Shown one piece after another: positions 25,055-32,516 of a stretch of 33,832 bases of DNA. The notes beneath the pieces were generated by a model. It saw only the letters and a list, made by a program, of their open reading frames with translations. It made no database searches and was not told the origin of the DNA. The position numbers and the translations under genes are program-made. The stretch comes from 66-474 sp051962095. Lineage in GTDB: Bacteria > Pseudomonadota > Gammaproteobacteria > Xanthomonadales > Rhodanobacteraceae. Position 1 is the stretch's first letter, and every line of letters begins with the position of its first letter. The stretch spans positions 1-33,832 of the forward strand of contig JBQCCP010000156.1 of assembly GCA_051962095.1 (NCBI GenBank). Reading direction: 5' to 3'.

Positions 25055-25255
25055 TCATTCTGCCAAGCGGTCGAGCATTTCTTCGAGTTTGAGACTCTCG
25101 GGCAAGCGGGTCGTCGACGTCGACCAGCCATGATTTTCCTGCGGCTTCGACGTGCAGCATGTGGGTGCGCGCGGTGACCGCGCTTCCGGTTGTCTCCACA
25201 GTACGCGCGGCCAGCGCGACATGCGAAGCATGAAGCACCACTTCTGAACGCCGCA
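25055..25255 (-). pseudogene. Remnant of an arylamine N-acetyltransferase gene with internal deletion
   Basis: Reading the minus strand, residues VALAARTVETTGSAVTARTH then MLHVEAAGKSWLVDV align with VTDLAARVLWGQPEDAITARTHMLLRVDADGKSWLADA style sequence of the intact enzyme at 29116-29946, including the His and Asp of the triad. After a frame change the end reads RLPESLKLEEMLDRLAE and stops at 25055-25057, matching the intact C-terminus RLPENPQLDQSLQRLP. About 125 codons between the two blocks are missing, as is the whole N-terminus with the catalytic Cys. It therefore cannot make an enzyme. It occupies most of the 379-bp gap after the kinase gene; I see nothing else in that gap. Confidence 0.78.
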
Positions 25256-25329
25256 ACCCCGCCAGCGGGCCGCTCCGTCGCATCCATGTATCATCGGCAG
25301 GGGGGAACGGAGTTTCACAGGAGACGGAT

Positions 25330-25896
25330 ATGCCCACCCCACAGCACGGATCGCAAGTCATCAAGCGTTGGCCGGACGAATCCCGGGAAGCCGCGCAGCT
25401 CGTCCTCGACAAGTACGGCGAGCCGGACGAGGCCACCGAAACGGAACTCAAGTGGCGCAATCGCGGCCACTGGAAACGCATCATCGCTTCGAAGGCTTTC
25501 TACAAGCACAACTTCCCGGCGCCGCACACCGACTCGGTCGAGTGCGTGATCGACCATCGCGTGCCGGTCGACAAGTTCTCCGCGTTGGCGGAATTCGACG
25601 GCAGCGTCGTGGTGGAGCGCACGGTCGGCGAAGTTTCGGCCCGCTGCCACGACGAGGAAGCCAACTGCCTCGCCCTGAATCTGATGCATGACATCGTGAG
25701 CGGCGAAAAGACGGCCGGGCAGGCGCGGAAGTATTACGCCAGGGAATTCGCCGATGCGCGGCGCAAGCAACCGACGCCGTACATGCAAGGCTTGCGCTTT
25801 GCGCCTTGCGATGGAAGCACCGCCGACCCCGACACGCGCATCCTGTCCGACGAAGATTTGAAGCAGGCGGCGAGCGAAGGGAAGCAGAAGGGCTGA
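25330..25896 (+). CDS. Uncharacterised 188-aa soluble protein
   Basis: I do not recognise a named family. The protein is hydrophilic, without signal peptide or membrane segment. It starts with a segment rich in charged residues (QVIKRWPDESREAAQLVLDKYGEPDEATE), then a compact middle region (KWRNRGHWKRIIASKAFYKH, VECVIDHRVPVDKF) and a helical stretch (ARCHDEEANCLALNLMHDIV), ending in a Lys-rich tail. An AGGAGA ribosome site and high-GC codon use like its neighbours support it as a real gene. It converges with the SnoaL-like gene (44 bp between stops). Confidence 0.8.
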   Translation: MPTPQHGSQVIKRWPDESREAAQLVLDKYGEPDEATETELKWRNRGHWKRIIASKAFYKHNFPAPHTDSVECVIDHRVPVDKFSALAEFDGSVVVERTVGEVSARCHDEEANCLALNLMHDIVSGEKTAGQARKYYAREFADARRKQPTPYMQGLRFAPCDGSTADPDTRILSDEDLKQAASEGKQKG

Positions 25897-25940
25897 GCGT
25901 CACGCCGCATCGCAAGCTCGACAATTCTGTCGAGCCGCGG

Positions 25941-26297
25941 CTATTCGCGCTTGTCGCGGACGCTGTAGTGGATGGTCATCGCACGAATCGCGCCGTCCCT
26001 GATCCAGTAGGAATCGGCGCCGTCCGGAACTTCCGCACGTTCCGTGTCGGCGGTCCATTCTAGGAACGCCAGTTCGCCGTGGCATTGCTGGTTGATGTAC
26101 CGGTAACCGCCGCGGCCGATCTGGCTTTCCAGCAGCCACGCGGCTTCGCGCACGCCGGCGTGGCCGTGGAAATTCCCGTAGGTGGTCATCAGCACGCAGT
26201 CGGGATCGAAATTCCGCGCGATGTCGGTTTCGATCGCGCCTCGCTGGGCCAGGACCAGATGGTCGTGCAGGACTTCCCCTGTCGTACGTTGGGTCAT
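25941..26297 (-). CDS. SnoaL / NTF2-like domain protein
   Basis: 118-aa protein of the cone-shaped NTF2-like fold. The pattern is typical of the nuclear-transport-factor-2-like family: an N-terminal helix (TGEVLHDHLVLAQRG), a FDPDCVLMTTYGNFHGHAGVRE segment and antiparallel strands (ELAFLEWTAD; SYWIRDGAIRAMTIHYSV). The ATG at 26297 has AAGGAG six bases upstream; a longer open frame to 26459 has no such site. It could be a small enzyme or a ligand-binding protein; catalytic residues cannot be assigned. It lies downstream of the S53 peptidase on the same strand after 171 bp that hold no other gene I can see. Confidence 0.8.
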   Translation of the reverse strand: MTQRTTGEVLHDHLVLAQRGAIETDIARNFDPDCVLMTTYGNFHGHAGVREAAWLLESQIGRGGYRYINQQCHGELAFLEWTADTERAEVPDGADSYWIRDGAIRAMTIHYSVRDKRE

Positions 26298-26468
26298 GGC
26301 CGGCTCCTTGGCTTTCGAACGGTAATCGTGATGAAGATTTGCCTCGGCGATCTCGATGGTGAACGGCCGCATGTCGAACGCGAGCCAGGCAGCCATTCGT
26401 CTTGTGCGGGCCCGGCCGGGCGACTGGCGCGTCCGGCCGGCGATGCGCCGCACCTGCATTGGCCGCGG

Positions 26469-28160
26469 CTAGGCCTTGCGCGGGCAGCTCGGCAGTGTCG
26501 CGTTGACCGCGCTGATGTCGAAGGTGCCGAGCCCGGTCGTGAAGTCCCAGCCGGGCATGGCGGGATACAGATAGTTGTCGCCGACGATGATGTCGTGGAA
26601 GTCCTTGGCGGCGGTTCCGAACGGTTGCCCGAACGTGGTGTAGAGGATCGGCGCCGCGAAGCCGAGGCAATTGCCATGCGCGGTTTCCATCCGCGCCCAA
26701 CTGCCGACCGCGAGCGGCGAGGACAGGCTGGTGCCGCCCACGCCGATGTCCGAGCCGTTGACCACGACATCGGCACCGCCGATGTTCGGATCGCCCACCA
26801 TGGCCATGTCGGGAACTGCGCGGATGCCGCCCGTGCTGTTGGCCGGCGAGATCACGCCACTGGTCCAGACGCCCGCGGACTCCCACAGGCTGTTGCCGCC
26901 TCCACCCGACACCCACGCCGTTTCCATGTTGTAGGTGTAACCGGGATTGGTGAGCAGCGAAGTGCCGCCGACCGCGACGACGTATTCGGATGAAGCGGGG
27001 TATTCCACGGCGCTCAGCACCACCGGCTGGCCGGCGTTGGCGATCAACTGGCAGGACGCGCCGCCGTCGCCCGACGCGGCGAAGAAGGTGATGCCTTCCG
27101 CGGCGCCTTGCTCATAGGCGATGTCGTCCAGCAGCATCGCGCCGCTCAGGTATTCCAGCGTCTCGCAGCCGCCGAACGACATGTTGACGGCCTTGACCTT
27201 GTCGTCGCTGACGATCCGTTCGAACGCGGGCGTGAGATCGGCGTCGGCGAGCGAACCGGCGTTGTAGAACATGATCTTCTTCAGGTTCTGCGCGATGCCC
27301 GAAGAGGATTGGCTGTCGAGGTCCCACTCGTCCAGACCCGCGGTGTCGTTAGTCTGCATGCCGGTCGGCACGATCTGGTACGCCACCTGCGGCAGGTTGA
27401 ATTCCTTTTCGTACTGGCGCAGATCCTTGGGCACCTGCGTGAGGTCGCCTTCGGTGACGATGCCGATCGTGGTGTTCTGTCCCGTGGGCGTTTTGCCGGC
27501 GTCGTACGCGATCTGGTATTGCGGGCCGGAATAGGGCGGGGTGGTGATCGGATTCTGCGGCGTGCTCGGCACGATCGGAAGCTGCATCACGCCGAAGTCC
27601 TGCAGCCCCAATACCGCGGTGACGATGCCGCCCAGCGACGCGGGCACCTGCGCTGGCGAAATGTTCGCGAACACATTCCGGCCTTGGTAGACGAACGACA
27701 CGAGGCTGGTGTTGAAGGCGTTCTCGACCGCTTCGGCGCTGCCGTAGGCGCTGACGGCGAGGTTGTTGCCCGACACCTCGATGTCGGTGAAACCGAGCCC
27801 GGTCAGGTAATTCTCGACCAGGCTCACGTCGCTCGCCGACGGTGCGTAATCGGCAAGAAACTGTGCAGGCGTGATCGTCTGGCCGAACTGCGGGTTGCCG
27901 GGCGTGGACACGGCCGCCACCAGTGCGTCAAGCTGCGCCTTGTTGCGTGGCGCCAGACCCAGCACCACGTGGATCTGCTGGGTCAGGTCCGTCGCGGACG
28001 CGATCACATCCTTCGGAATGGGCGTCGCCTGCGTGGCGGTGGCGATCCAGGGGGCGCTTGCCCGGGCGGCCCCGGCCTGCATCAGGGCGCCCATTCCTGC
28101 CGTGGCGCCCAGCACCAACGCCCAGTGGATACTGCGCGCGACGAAATTCCGACGTGACAT
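26469..28160 (-). CDS. Secreted S53 family peptidase (sedolisin / kumamolisin type)
   Basis: 563-aa pro-enzyme of an acid-active serine-carboxyl peptidase. The N-terminus has a Tat-like export signal (SRRNFVARS then a hydrophobic run). A pro-kumamolisin activation domain spans about residues 50-195. The catalytic domain has Glu278 and Asp282 (DEWDLDSQ), the oxyanion Asp365 (ASGDGG) and the nucleophile Ser478 (VGGTSLSSP). A C-terminal calcium-site region starts at DIIVGD (about 523). All residues needed for activity are present. The ATG has AAGGAG upstream. It is divergent from a TetR regulator; a GTAGT-N3-ACTAC dyad lies about 40 bp upstream of the start, next to a TATAAC -10-like sequence, suggesting repression by that regulator. 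Confidence 0.93.
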   Translation of the reverse strand: MSRRNFVARSIHWALVLGATAGMGALMQAGAARASAPWIATATQATPIPKDVIASATDLTQQIHVVLGLAPRNKAQLDALVAAVSTPGNPQFGQTITPAQFLADYAPSASDVSLVENYLTGLGFTDIEVSGNNLAVSAYGSAEAVENAFNTSLVSFVYQGRNVFANISPAQVPASLGGIVTAVLGLQDFGVMQLPIVPSTPQNPITTPPYSGPQYQIAYDAGKTPTGQNTTIGIVTEGDLTQVPKDLRQYEKEFNLPQVAYQIVPTGMQTNDTAGLDEWDLDSQSSSGIAQNLKKIMFYNAGSLADADLTPAFERIVSDDKVKAVNMSFGGCETLEYLSGAMLLDDIAYEQGAAEGITFFAASGDGGASCQLIANAGQPVVLSAVEYPASSEYVVAVGGTSLLTNPGYTYNMETAWVSGGGGNSLWESAGVWTSGVISPANSTGGIRAVPDMAMVGDPNIGGADVVVNGSDIGVGGTSLSSPLAVGSWARMETAHGNCLGFAAPILYTTFGQPFGTAAKDFHDIIVGDNYLYPAMPGWDFTTGLGTFDISAVNATLPSCPRKA

Positions 28161-28199
28161 GGCACTCTCCTTGTGTGTGGTTTTGAAGGTTATACGGCG

Positions 28200-28212
28200 G
28201 TAGTTCTACTAC
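28200..28212. promoter_or_regulatory. GTAGT-N3-ACTAC dyad at the S53 peptidase promoter
   Basis: GTAGT TCT ACTAC is a perfect 5+5 inverted repeat. On the minus strand it sits just upstream of TATAAC, a good -10-like hexamer, so bound regulator would overlap the promoter of the S53 gene. The extended 17-base context GGTAGTTCTACTACTAT is matched at 28417-28433 except for two bases. Predicted TetR-family operator. Confidence 0.62.
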
Positions 28213-28417
28213 TATCCTCTGAATAACCTGTGAACCAGAACTGTCCGGAGATAAATGAACGCCGAACGGCGGCTCGCACCGGCGCAGCGCACGCCCGCGG
28301 TTCAGCATTGCTGAAGAACCTGATTGATATCAACTTATTATAGGTTATCTCTCGCGGCACCTCGTTTTGCCGACCCTTGGTCCCGCGCCGGGATAAGCGC
28401 CGGATTGCCGCCTCAAG

Positions 28418-28430
28418 GTAGTGGTACTAC
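28418..28430. promoter_or_regulatory. Second GTAGT-N3-ACTAC dyad, at the TetR gene start
   Basis: GTAGT GGT ACTAC, the same dyad in the same orientation 218 bp from the first. It ends one base before the ATG at 28432, so it would serve autoregulation of the TetR gene by blocking transcription or initiation. If so, translation may begin further down, for example at the GTG at 28461. Confidence 0.6.
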
Positions 28431-28431
28431 T

Positions 28432-29079
28432 ATGGGATCCCCTTCAGCTGGTGGATCCGGCGTGAAAAAAGAGAGCGCCCTCTCCGAGCCCCAGAGCAGC
28501 CGCGACCGCTTGCTTGCCGCTGCCAAGCGGCTGATGGCTGACGGCGGTTACGAACGCACCTCCACCGCCGCGATCGCGCGCGAGGCGGGCACGTCGGAAT
28601 CGCAGTTGGTGAGGTATTTCGAATCCAAGGCCGGGCTGCTGGACGCGATCTTCAACCAGAGCTGGATGCTGCTGAACCCGCGCATCGCGCAGGTCGTGGA
28701 TGGCTCGGCGACGGCGCGGCAGAGCATCGTCAACATCCTCTCCGCGATGATCCACATGCTCGACCGCGATCCGGACCTCGCGCGCCTGATGTTCCTCGAG
28801 GGGCGCCGTGTGCGGGGCGATGCGGGCGAGGTGCTGCTGTCGCGGGGTTTCCTGGATTTCTCCAAACGCATCGGCCAGCTCATCGAACGCGGCCAGGCGG
28901 ATGGCAGCTTCGACAAACGAATGAACCGCGACGCGGTGTCGTCGGCGCTGCTGGGTGCGGCCGAGGCGATGGTTAGGGACCGCCTGCTCCCGAAGGCGCC
29001 GCCCTTCAAGGAGTCGCAAATCTACGAAGTGTTCGAGGCGATCGTGTCGGGCTTGGCTCCGAAAGACGCGGCAACCTGA
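28432..29079 (+). CDS. TetR family transcriptional regulator
   Basis: 215-aa one-component regulator. The TetR helix-turn-helix domain is at about residues 22-70 (RDRLLAAAKRLMADGGYERT, AAIAREAGTSESQLVRYFES, then KAGLLDAIF). The remaining helical ligand domain is not recognisable by ligand. I set the start at the ATG at 28432; the frame opens at 28324 but that part has no regulator character, and a GTG at 28461 is also possible. Convergent with the N-acetyltransferase gene (36 bp apart). The two identical dyads in the divergent region make the S53 peptidase gene its likely target. Confidence 0.9.
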   Translation: MGSPSAGGSGVKKESALSEPQSSRDRLLAAAKRLMADGGYERTSTAAIAREAGTSESQLVRYFESKAGLLDAIFNQSWMLLNPRIAQVVDGSATARQSIVNILSAMIHMLDRDPDLARLMFLEGRRVRGDAGEVLLSRGFLDFSKRIGQLIERGQADGSFDKRMNRDAVSSALLGAAEAMVRDRLLPKAPPFKESQIYEVFEAIVSGLAPKDAAT

Positions 29080-29115
29080 AAACTGCGTGCGGGACGAGTC
29101 GGGCAGCCGCTGTCA

Positions 29116-29946
29116 TTACGGCAAACGCTGGAGCGATTGGTCGAGCTGCGGGTTTTCCGGCAAGCGGATCAGGAATTCGTCTTGCAAGACGCTGCGGGTT
29201 TCCGCGGTGGTGGCGAGCGTCCACTTCGTCGATGTGCCGCCGGCGAAGTATTCGGTGAACTGGCGGTTGCGCAGCGTCAGCCTGCGGCCGGCCGGCGCAC
29301 GCGCGGCGCTGACTCCAGTGACGAAATGCGAATCCGGATGGGTGGACGTCCAGTAGTTGCTGACGCGATAGTCGGCGGGATACTGCGGCTGCAGGTTGAA
29401 GCGGTACAGCGTCTGCCATGCGTCGGCCGCGAAGAGTTGCAGCCGCCCATCGCCGTCGTCGCGGAGGATCAGCCGGAAGGGTTCGTGCGGCGTCGCCTGT
29501 TCGACATCGGCGACGAGTGTCAGCGGAGCGGTAGGCGTGTTGCCGCCGAAACCAGCGTCGGCCAGCCATGACTTCCCGTCGGCGTCGACGCGCAGCAGCA
29601 TGTGCGTGCGCGCGGTGATCGCGTCTTCCGGCTGCCCCCACAGCACGCGCGCCGCCAGATCGGTGACTTCGAAACCGATTGCGCGCAACGCGTCGCTCAG
29701 CAAGCGGTTCTGTTCGAAGCAGTAGCCGCCGCGGCCGTCGTGCACCAATTTCCGCTGCACGGATGCGATGTCCAGCGCGGGCGAGATGCCGAGGAACGGG
29801 TCGAGGTTCTCGAACGGGATCGCCGCGACGTGTGCGGCGATGATCGTGCGCAGGGTTTGGAGGTCGGGGGCGACGGGTTGGCGCAGGCCGATCCGCTCGA
29901 GATAAGCCGGAAGGTCGATGGATTCGGCGGGTGATTCTTGGTGCAT
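29116..29946 (-). CDS. nat: Arylamine N-acetyltransferase
   Basis: 276-aa cytoplasmic enzyme moving an acetyl group from acetyl-CoA to arylamines or hydrazines through a Cys acyl-intermediate. The triad is Cys76 (RGGYCFEQN), His115 (TARTHMLL) and Asp130 (WLADAGFG), at normal family spacing. The N-terminal PFENLDPFLG motif and the C-terminal substrate region (NYWTSTHPDSHF; FTEYFAGG) are present. The ATG at 29946 was preferred to the longer frame to 29994. A shrunken paralogous remnant lies at 25055-25255. No operon partner; a repeat element lies in its upstream region. Confidence 0.93.
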   Translation of the reverse strand: MHQESPAESIDLPAYLERIGLRQPVAPDLQTLRTIIAAHVAAIPFENLDPFLGISPALDIASVQRKLVHDGRGGYCFEQNRLLSDALRAIGFEVTDLAARVLWGQPEDAITARTHMLLRVDADGKSWLADAGFGGNTPTAPLTLVADVEQATPHEPFRLILRDDGDGRLQLFAADAWQTLYRFNLQPQYPADYRVSNYWTSTHPDSHFVTGVSAARAPAGRRLTLRNRQFTEYFAGGTSTKWTLATTAETRSVLQDEFLIRLPENPQLDQSLQRLP

Positions 29947-30004
29947 GGGTATTGGTGTCACTCCGGAAAATCGAATCGCACGATACGCCGGCAATCAAGG
30001 TTGC

Positions 30005-30154
30005 TCGTCATTCCGGGGCCGCCGCAGCGAACGCCGAAGGCGGCGCCCAGCGCGAGCGCCATGGATGGCGTGAGTCAATCGGTTTTGCGCCCGGCAAACA
30101 AAGACCGGTTCCGGGTCTCGCCCGCGTAAGGCGCGGGCGATCCCGGAATGACGA
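30005..30154. repeat. CATTCCGG-ended repeat, copy D
   Basis: A 150-bp element with TCGTCATTCCGGGG on the left and CCCGGAATGACGA on the right. Including flanks, TTGCTCGTCATTCCGGG pairs perfectly over 17 bp with the right end. The core differs from copies A and C but shares GAGTCAATCGGTTTT-type sequence with copy C. It lies in the 261-bp gap between the second S9 peptidase and nat; I see no other feature there. Confidence 0.78.
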
Positions 30155-30207
30155 GCAAGATGGGTTTGACATCGCTGCGGGCTGATGTGCAGCGCGTTCG
30201 TTCCCAA

Positions 30208-32427
30208 TCAATGCGTGGTGTTGCCCAGGTTGCGCTGCAGGAAATCCACGCTCGCGGTGTCGGCTTGCATCCACGAAGCGTGGCGCAGGAAACCGTGGAT
30301 CTCGTTGGGGATCACCATTTCCTCGAATGGGACGCCGTGCTTCTTCAGGCGCGGCACGATATCGGTCATCTGGAAGAAGTGCACGTTGCCGTCGTCGTCG
30401 CCCTGGATCAGCAGCACCGGCGATTTCCACTTGGCGATGTCGGCGTCGGGCGAGGATTCCCAGGCCACCCTCATGGCCTGCTTGAAGTCGCCCTGTTCGT
30501 AGCGGCCGTCCGGTTTGCCGAACCACTCGGCGATGTCGCGGGACCAGTCGTGCACGCCGTGCATGTCCACGCCGGCCTTGAAGATGTCGGAGTTCCTCGC
30601 GAGCGCAAGCGCGGTCAGATACCCACCATACGATCCACCCCAGATGCCGATGCGCGCGGGATCGACGCCGTGCACCTGCTGCAGGTATTTCGCGCCGGCG
30701 ACCACGTCCTGGTATTCGGACGCGCCGGTCGGCCCCCAGTGCGGCGGGTTGTGGAACGCGTGGCCGTAGCCGATGCCGAGGCGGTAGTTCACCGACAACA
30801 CCGTGAAACCGTGCGTGGCGAGATACTGGTTCACCGCGTAGCTGTTGGTGTAGTAATCCATGTAATGCCAGCCGAGCAGCATCTGCCGCGGCGGGCCGCC
30901 GTGCACGAAGATCATGCCGGGCTGGTCGGCGCCGGCATCGGCGCTGCGGAACAGCTGGCCGTGGACCAGCGTGCCGTCGGCGGCCTTGAAGGCGACGGCG
31001 TGCGGAATCACCAGTTGCGCGGCCGGGAAATCCTTCGGGACCAGGTTGGCTTGGAGCGCTTTCTGTTCGCTTCCGTCGGCATGCATCATGGAAACCAGCG
31101 GCGGGCGTTGCGCGCCCGCGTCGATGAAGGCGACGGCGTTCGCGCCGGCGGTGGTCGGTGACCACTGCGAGGCGGTGCCCGAAGTCAGCGCGACCGGCTG
31201 CGCGCGATCGACGGGCACGCGGAACAGGTGACGGCGATCGTCGTCATTCTTCGTTGTGCCGGTGTTGGCGCTGTAAATGATCGAGCGACCGTCGGGCGCC
31301 ATCACGACATCTTCCACCATGAATTCGCCCGGCGTCAGCAGCAGCGGCTCTTGATTTTCCGTTCCGCTTGCGGGGGAAGAGCCTGCCCCGGACTCGATCC
31401 GGGGTGCCGAAGGCGGATGGGGGGAAGCATTGATCGAATAAAGATGCGGCCAGCCATCGATATCGCTCAGGAACACCAGCTTCGCGCCGCCATCGGCCCA
31501 ATGCAGGTTCGCGCCACCCGCCGTCTGGGGATACGAGCCGACCAGCGTGTCCGGGCTGTGCCATACCACGTGCGCTTCTCCGGTGCGCGCATCGGCGACG
31601 CGGATCGACCACGGCTGCGGCGTCTGCGTGAGGATCGGTTGCGGCGGGCCGCCGTTGCCCGGCTGGCGCGTGAAGGCAATCTGCGTGCCTTCGGGTGACC
31701 AGCACAAGTCGCCATCGACTTCGGTCGACGGCGCGAGATACCGGATGGGCGTCTGATCGTCGGAGAACACGCCGATGAAGGCGTGATCGCCGCGGTGGGA
31801 GATGAACGCAAGTCGCTTGCCGTCTGGCGACCAGTGCAGGTCGCGGTCCTTGCCGTGGTCGAAGAACAGGCGCTTCGGTTTGGCCTTGTCGTTCGCCGAC
31901 AATGGTGCCGTCCAGACCTGATCGTCCTTGATATAGGCAAGTTCGCCCTCCGATGAAATCGCGGGTGCATCGCCTTCGGCGAGTGCACGCGAGGTGCCGC
32001 TTTGCAAATCGACGCTCCACAGCATCACTTTGGGTTCGATCGGATTGGATGCGGGGTCGACCGCCGCTTTCACGGGCCAGTTGGCGTCATGGTCGCCGCC
32101 GCGCACGAACACCAGCGCGTCACCCGACGGCGAAAACGTGAGTTGCGTGATTTCCTGGCCGTCGTCCTGTGTGAAGCGTGTGACCTGGCGCGGTTCGAAA
32201 CCGGGCGCCTGCGCCACCCATACATTGCGCACGCCGTTCTGGTCGATCACCCAGGCGATGCGGTCGCCGCGCTGCGCGGAGGTCAGTCCGAGTGGGAACG
32301 GATACGACAACACCTGCGTCAGCGTGAAGCCGTCGTGCGTAGATGTCGCAGCTGCAACGGAGGACGGCAACAACGCGGTGCCCGCGACGAACAACGCGGC
32401 CAGCATCAAACCGTGCAATCGGTACAT
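30208..32427 (-). CDS. S9 family peptidase (prolyl oligopeptidase type), second copy
   Basis: 739-aa exported serine peptidase. The ATG at 32427 has GGGGAAG upstream and gives a signal peptide (MYRLHGLMLAALFVAGTALL, cleavage near VAAA). The frame extends to 32499 but without a signal. WSPDG/FSPSG propeller blades fill the first 450 residues. The hydrolase domain has Ser599 (GGSYGGY), the acid in LIQGDDDGNVHF and the His in NEIHGFLRH, so it should be active. Between two propeller blades there is a low-complexity stretch SPHPPSAPRIESGAGSSPAS encoded by a hairpin repeat (31386-31404 and flanks). It is only family-level similar to the truncated S9 gene at 1-1844. Confidence 0.94.
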   Translation of the reverse strand: MYRLHGLMLAALFVAGTALLPSSVAAATSTHDGFTLTQVLSYPFPLGLTSAQRGDRIAWVIDQNGVRNVWVAQAPGFEPRQVTRFTQDDGQEITQLTFSPSGDALVFVRGGDHDANWPVKAAVDPASNPIEPKVMLWSVDLQSGTSRALAEGDAPAISSEGELAYIKDDQVWTAPLSANDKAKPKRLFFDHGKDRDLHWSPDGKRLAFISHRGDHAFIGVFSDDQTPIRYLAPSTEVDGDLCWSPEGTQIAFTRQPGNGGPPQPILTQTPQPWSIRVADARTGEAHVVWHSPDTLVGSYPQTAGGANLHWADGGAKLVFLSDIDGWPHLYSINASPHPPSAPRIESGAGSSPASGTENQEPLLLTPGEFMVEDVVMAPDGRSIIYSANTGTTKNDDDRRHLFRVPVDRAQPVALTSGTASQWSPTTAGANAVAFIDAGAQRPPLVSMMHADGSEQKALQANLVPKDFPAAQLVIPHAVAFKAADGTLVHGQLFRSADAGADQPGMIFVHGGPPRQMLLGWHYMDYYTNSYAVNQYLATHGFTVLSVNYRLGIGYGHAFHNPPHWGPTGASEYQDVVAGAKYLQQVHGVDPARIGIWGGSYGGYLTALALARNSDIFKAGVDMHGVHDWSRDIAEWFGKPDGRYEQGDFKQAMRVAWESSPDADIAKWKSPVLLIQGDDDGNVHFFQMTDIVPRLKKHGVPFEEMVIPNEIHGFLRHASWMQADTASVDFLQRNLGNTTH
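31386..31404. repeat. Hairpin repeat inserted within the S9 peptidase coding region
   Basis: CCCCGGA-CTCGA-TCCGGGG is a perfect 7-bp stem with a five-base loop, in a G-rich context that resembles intergenic REP-type repeats. It is in frame and encodes part of a Pro/Ser/Gly-rich insert in the beta-propeller. Confidence 0.6.
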
Positions 32428-32516
32428 GGCGCTTCCCCGTGGTCGACAGGTCTCAATGATTCGCACGCAGAGGGGCAACTGTCCAGTGCCGGCCGTCATG
32501 GCGCGCGCGGCATACT

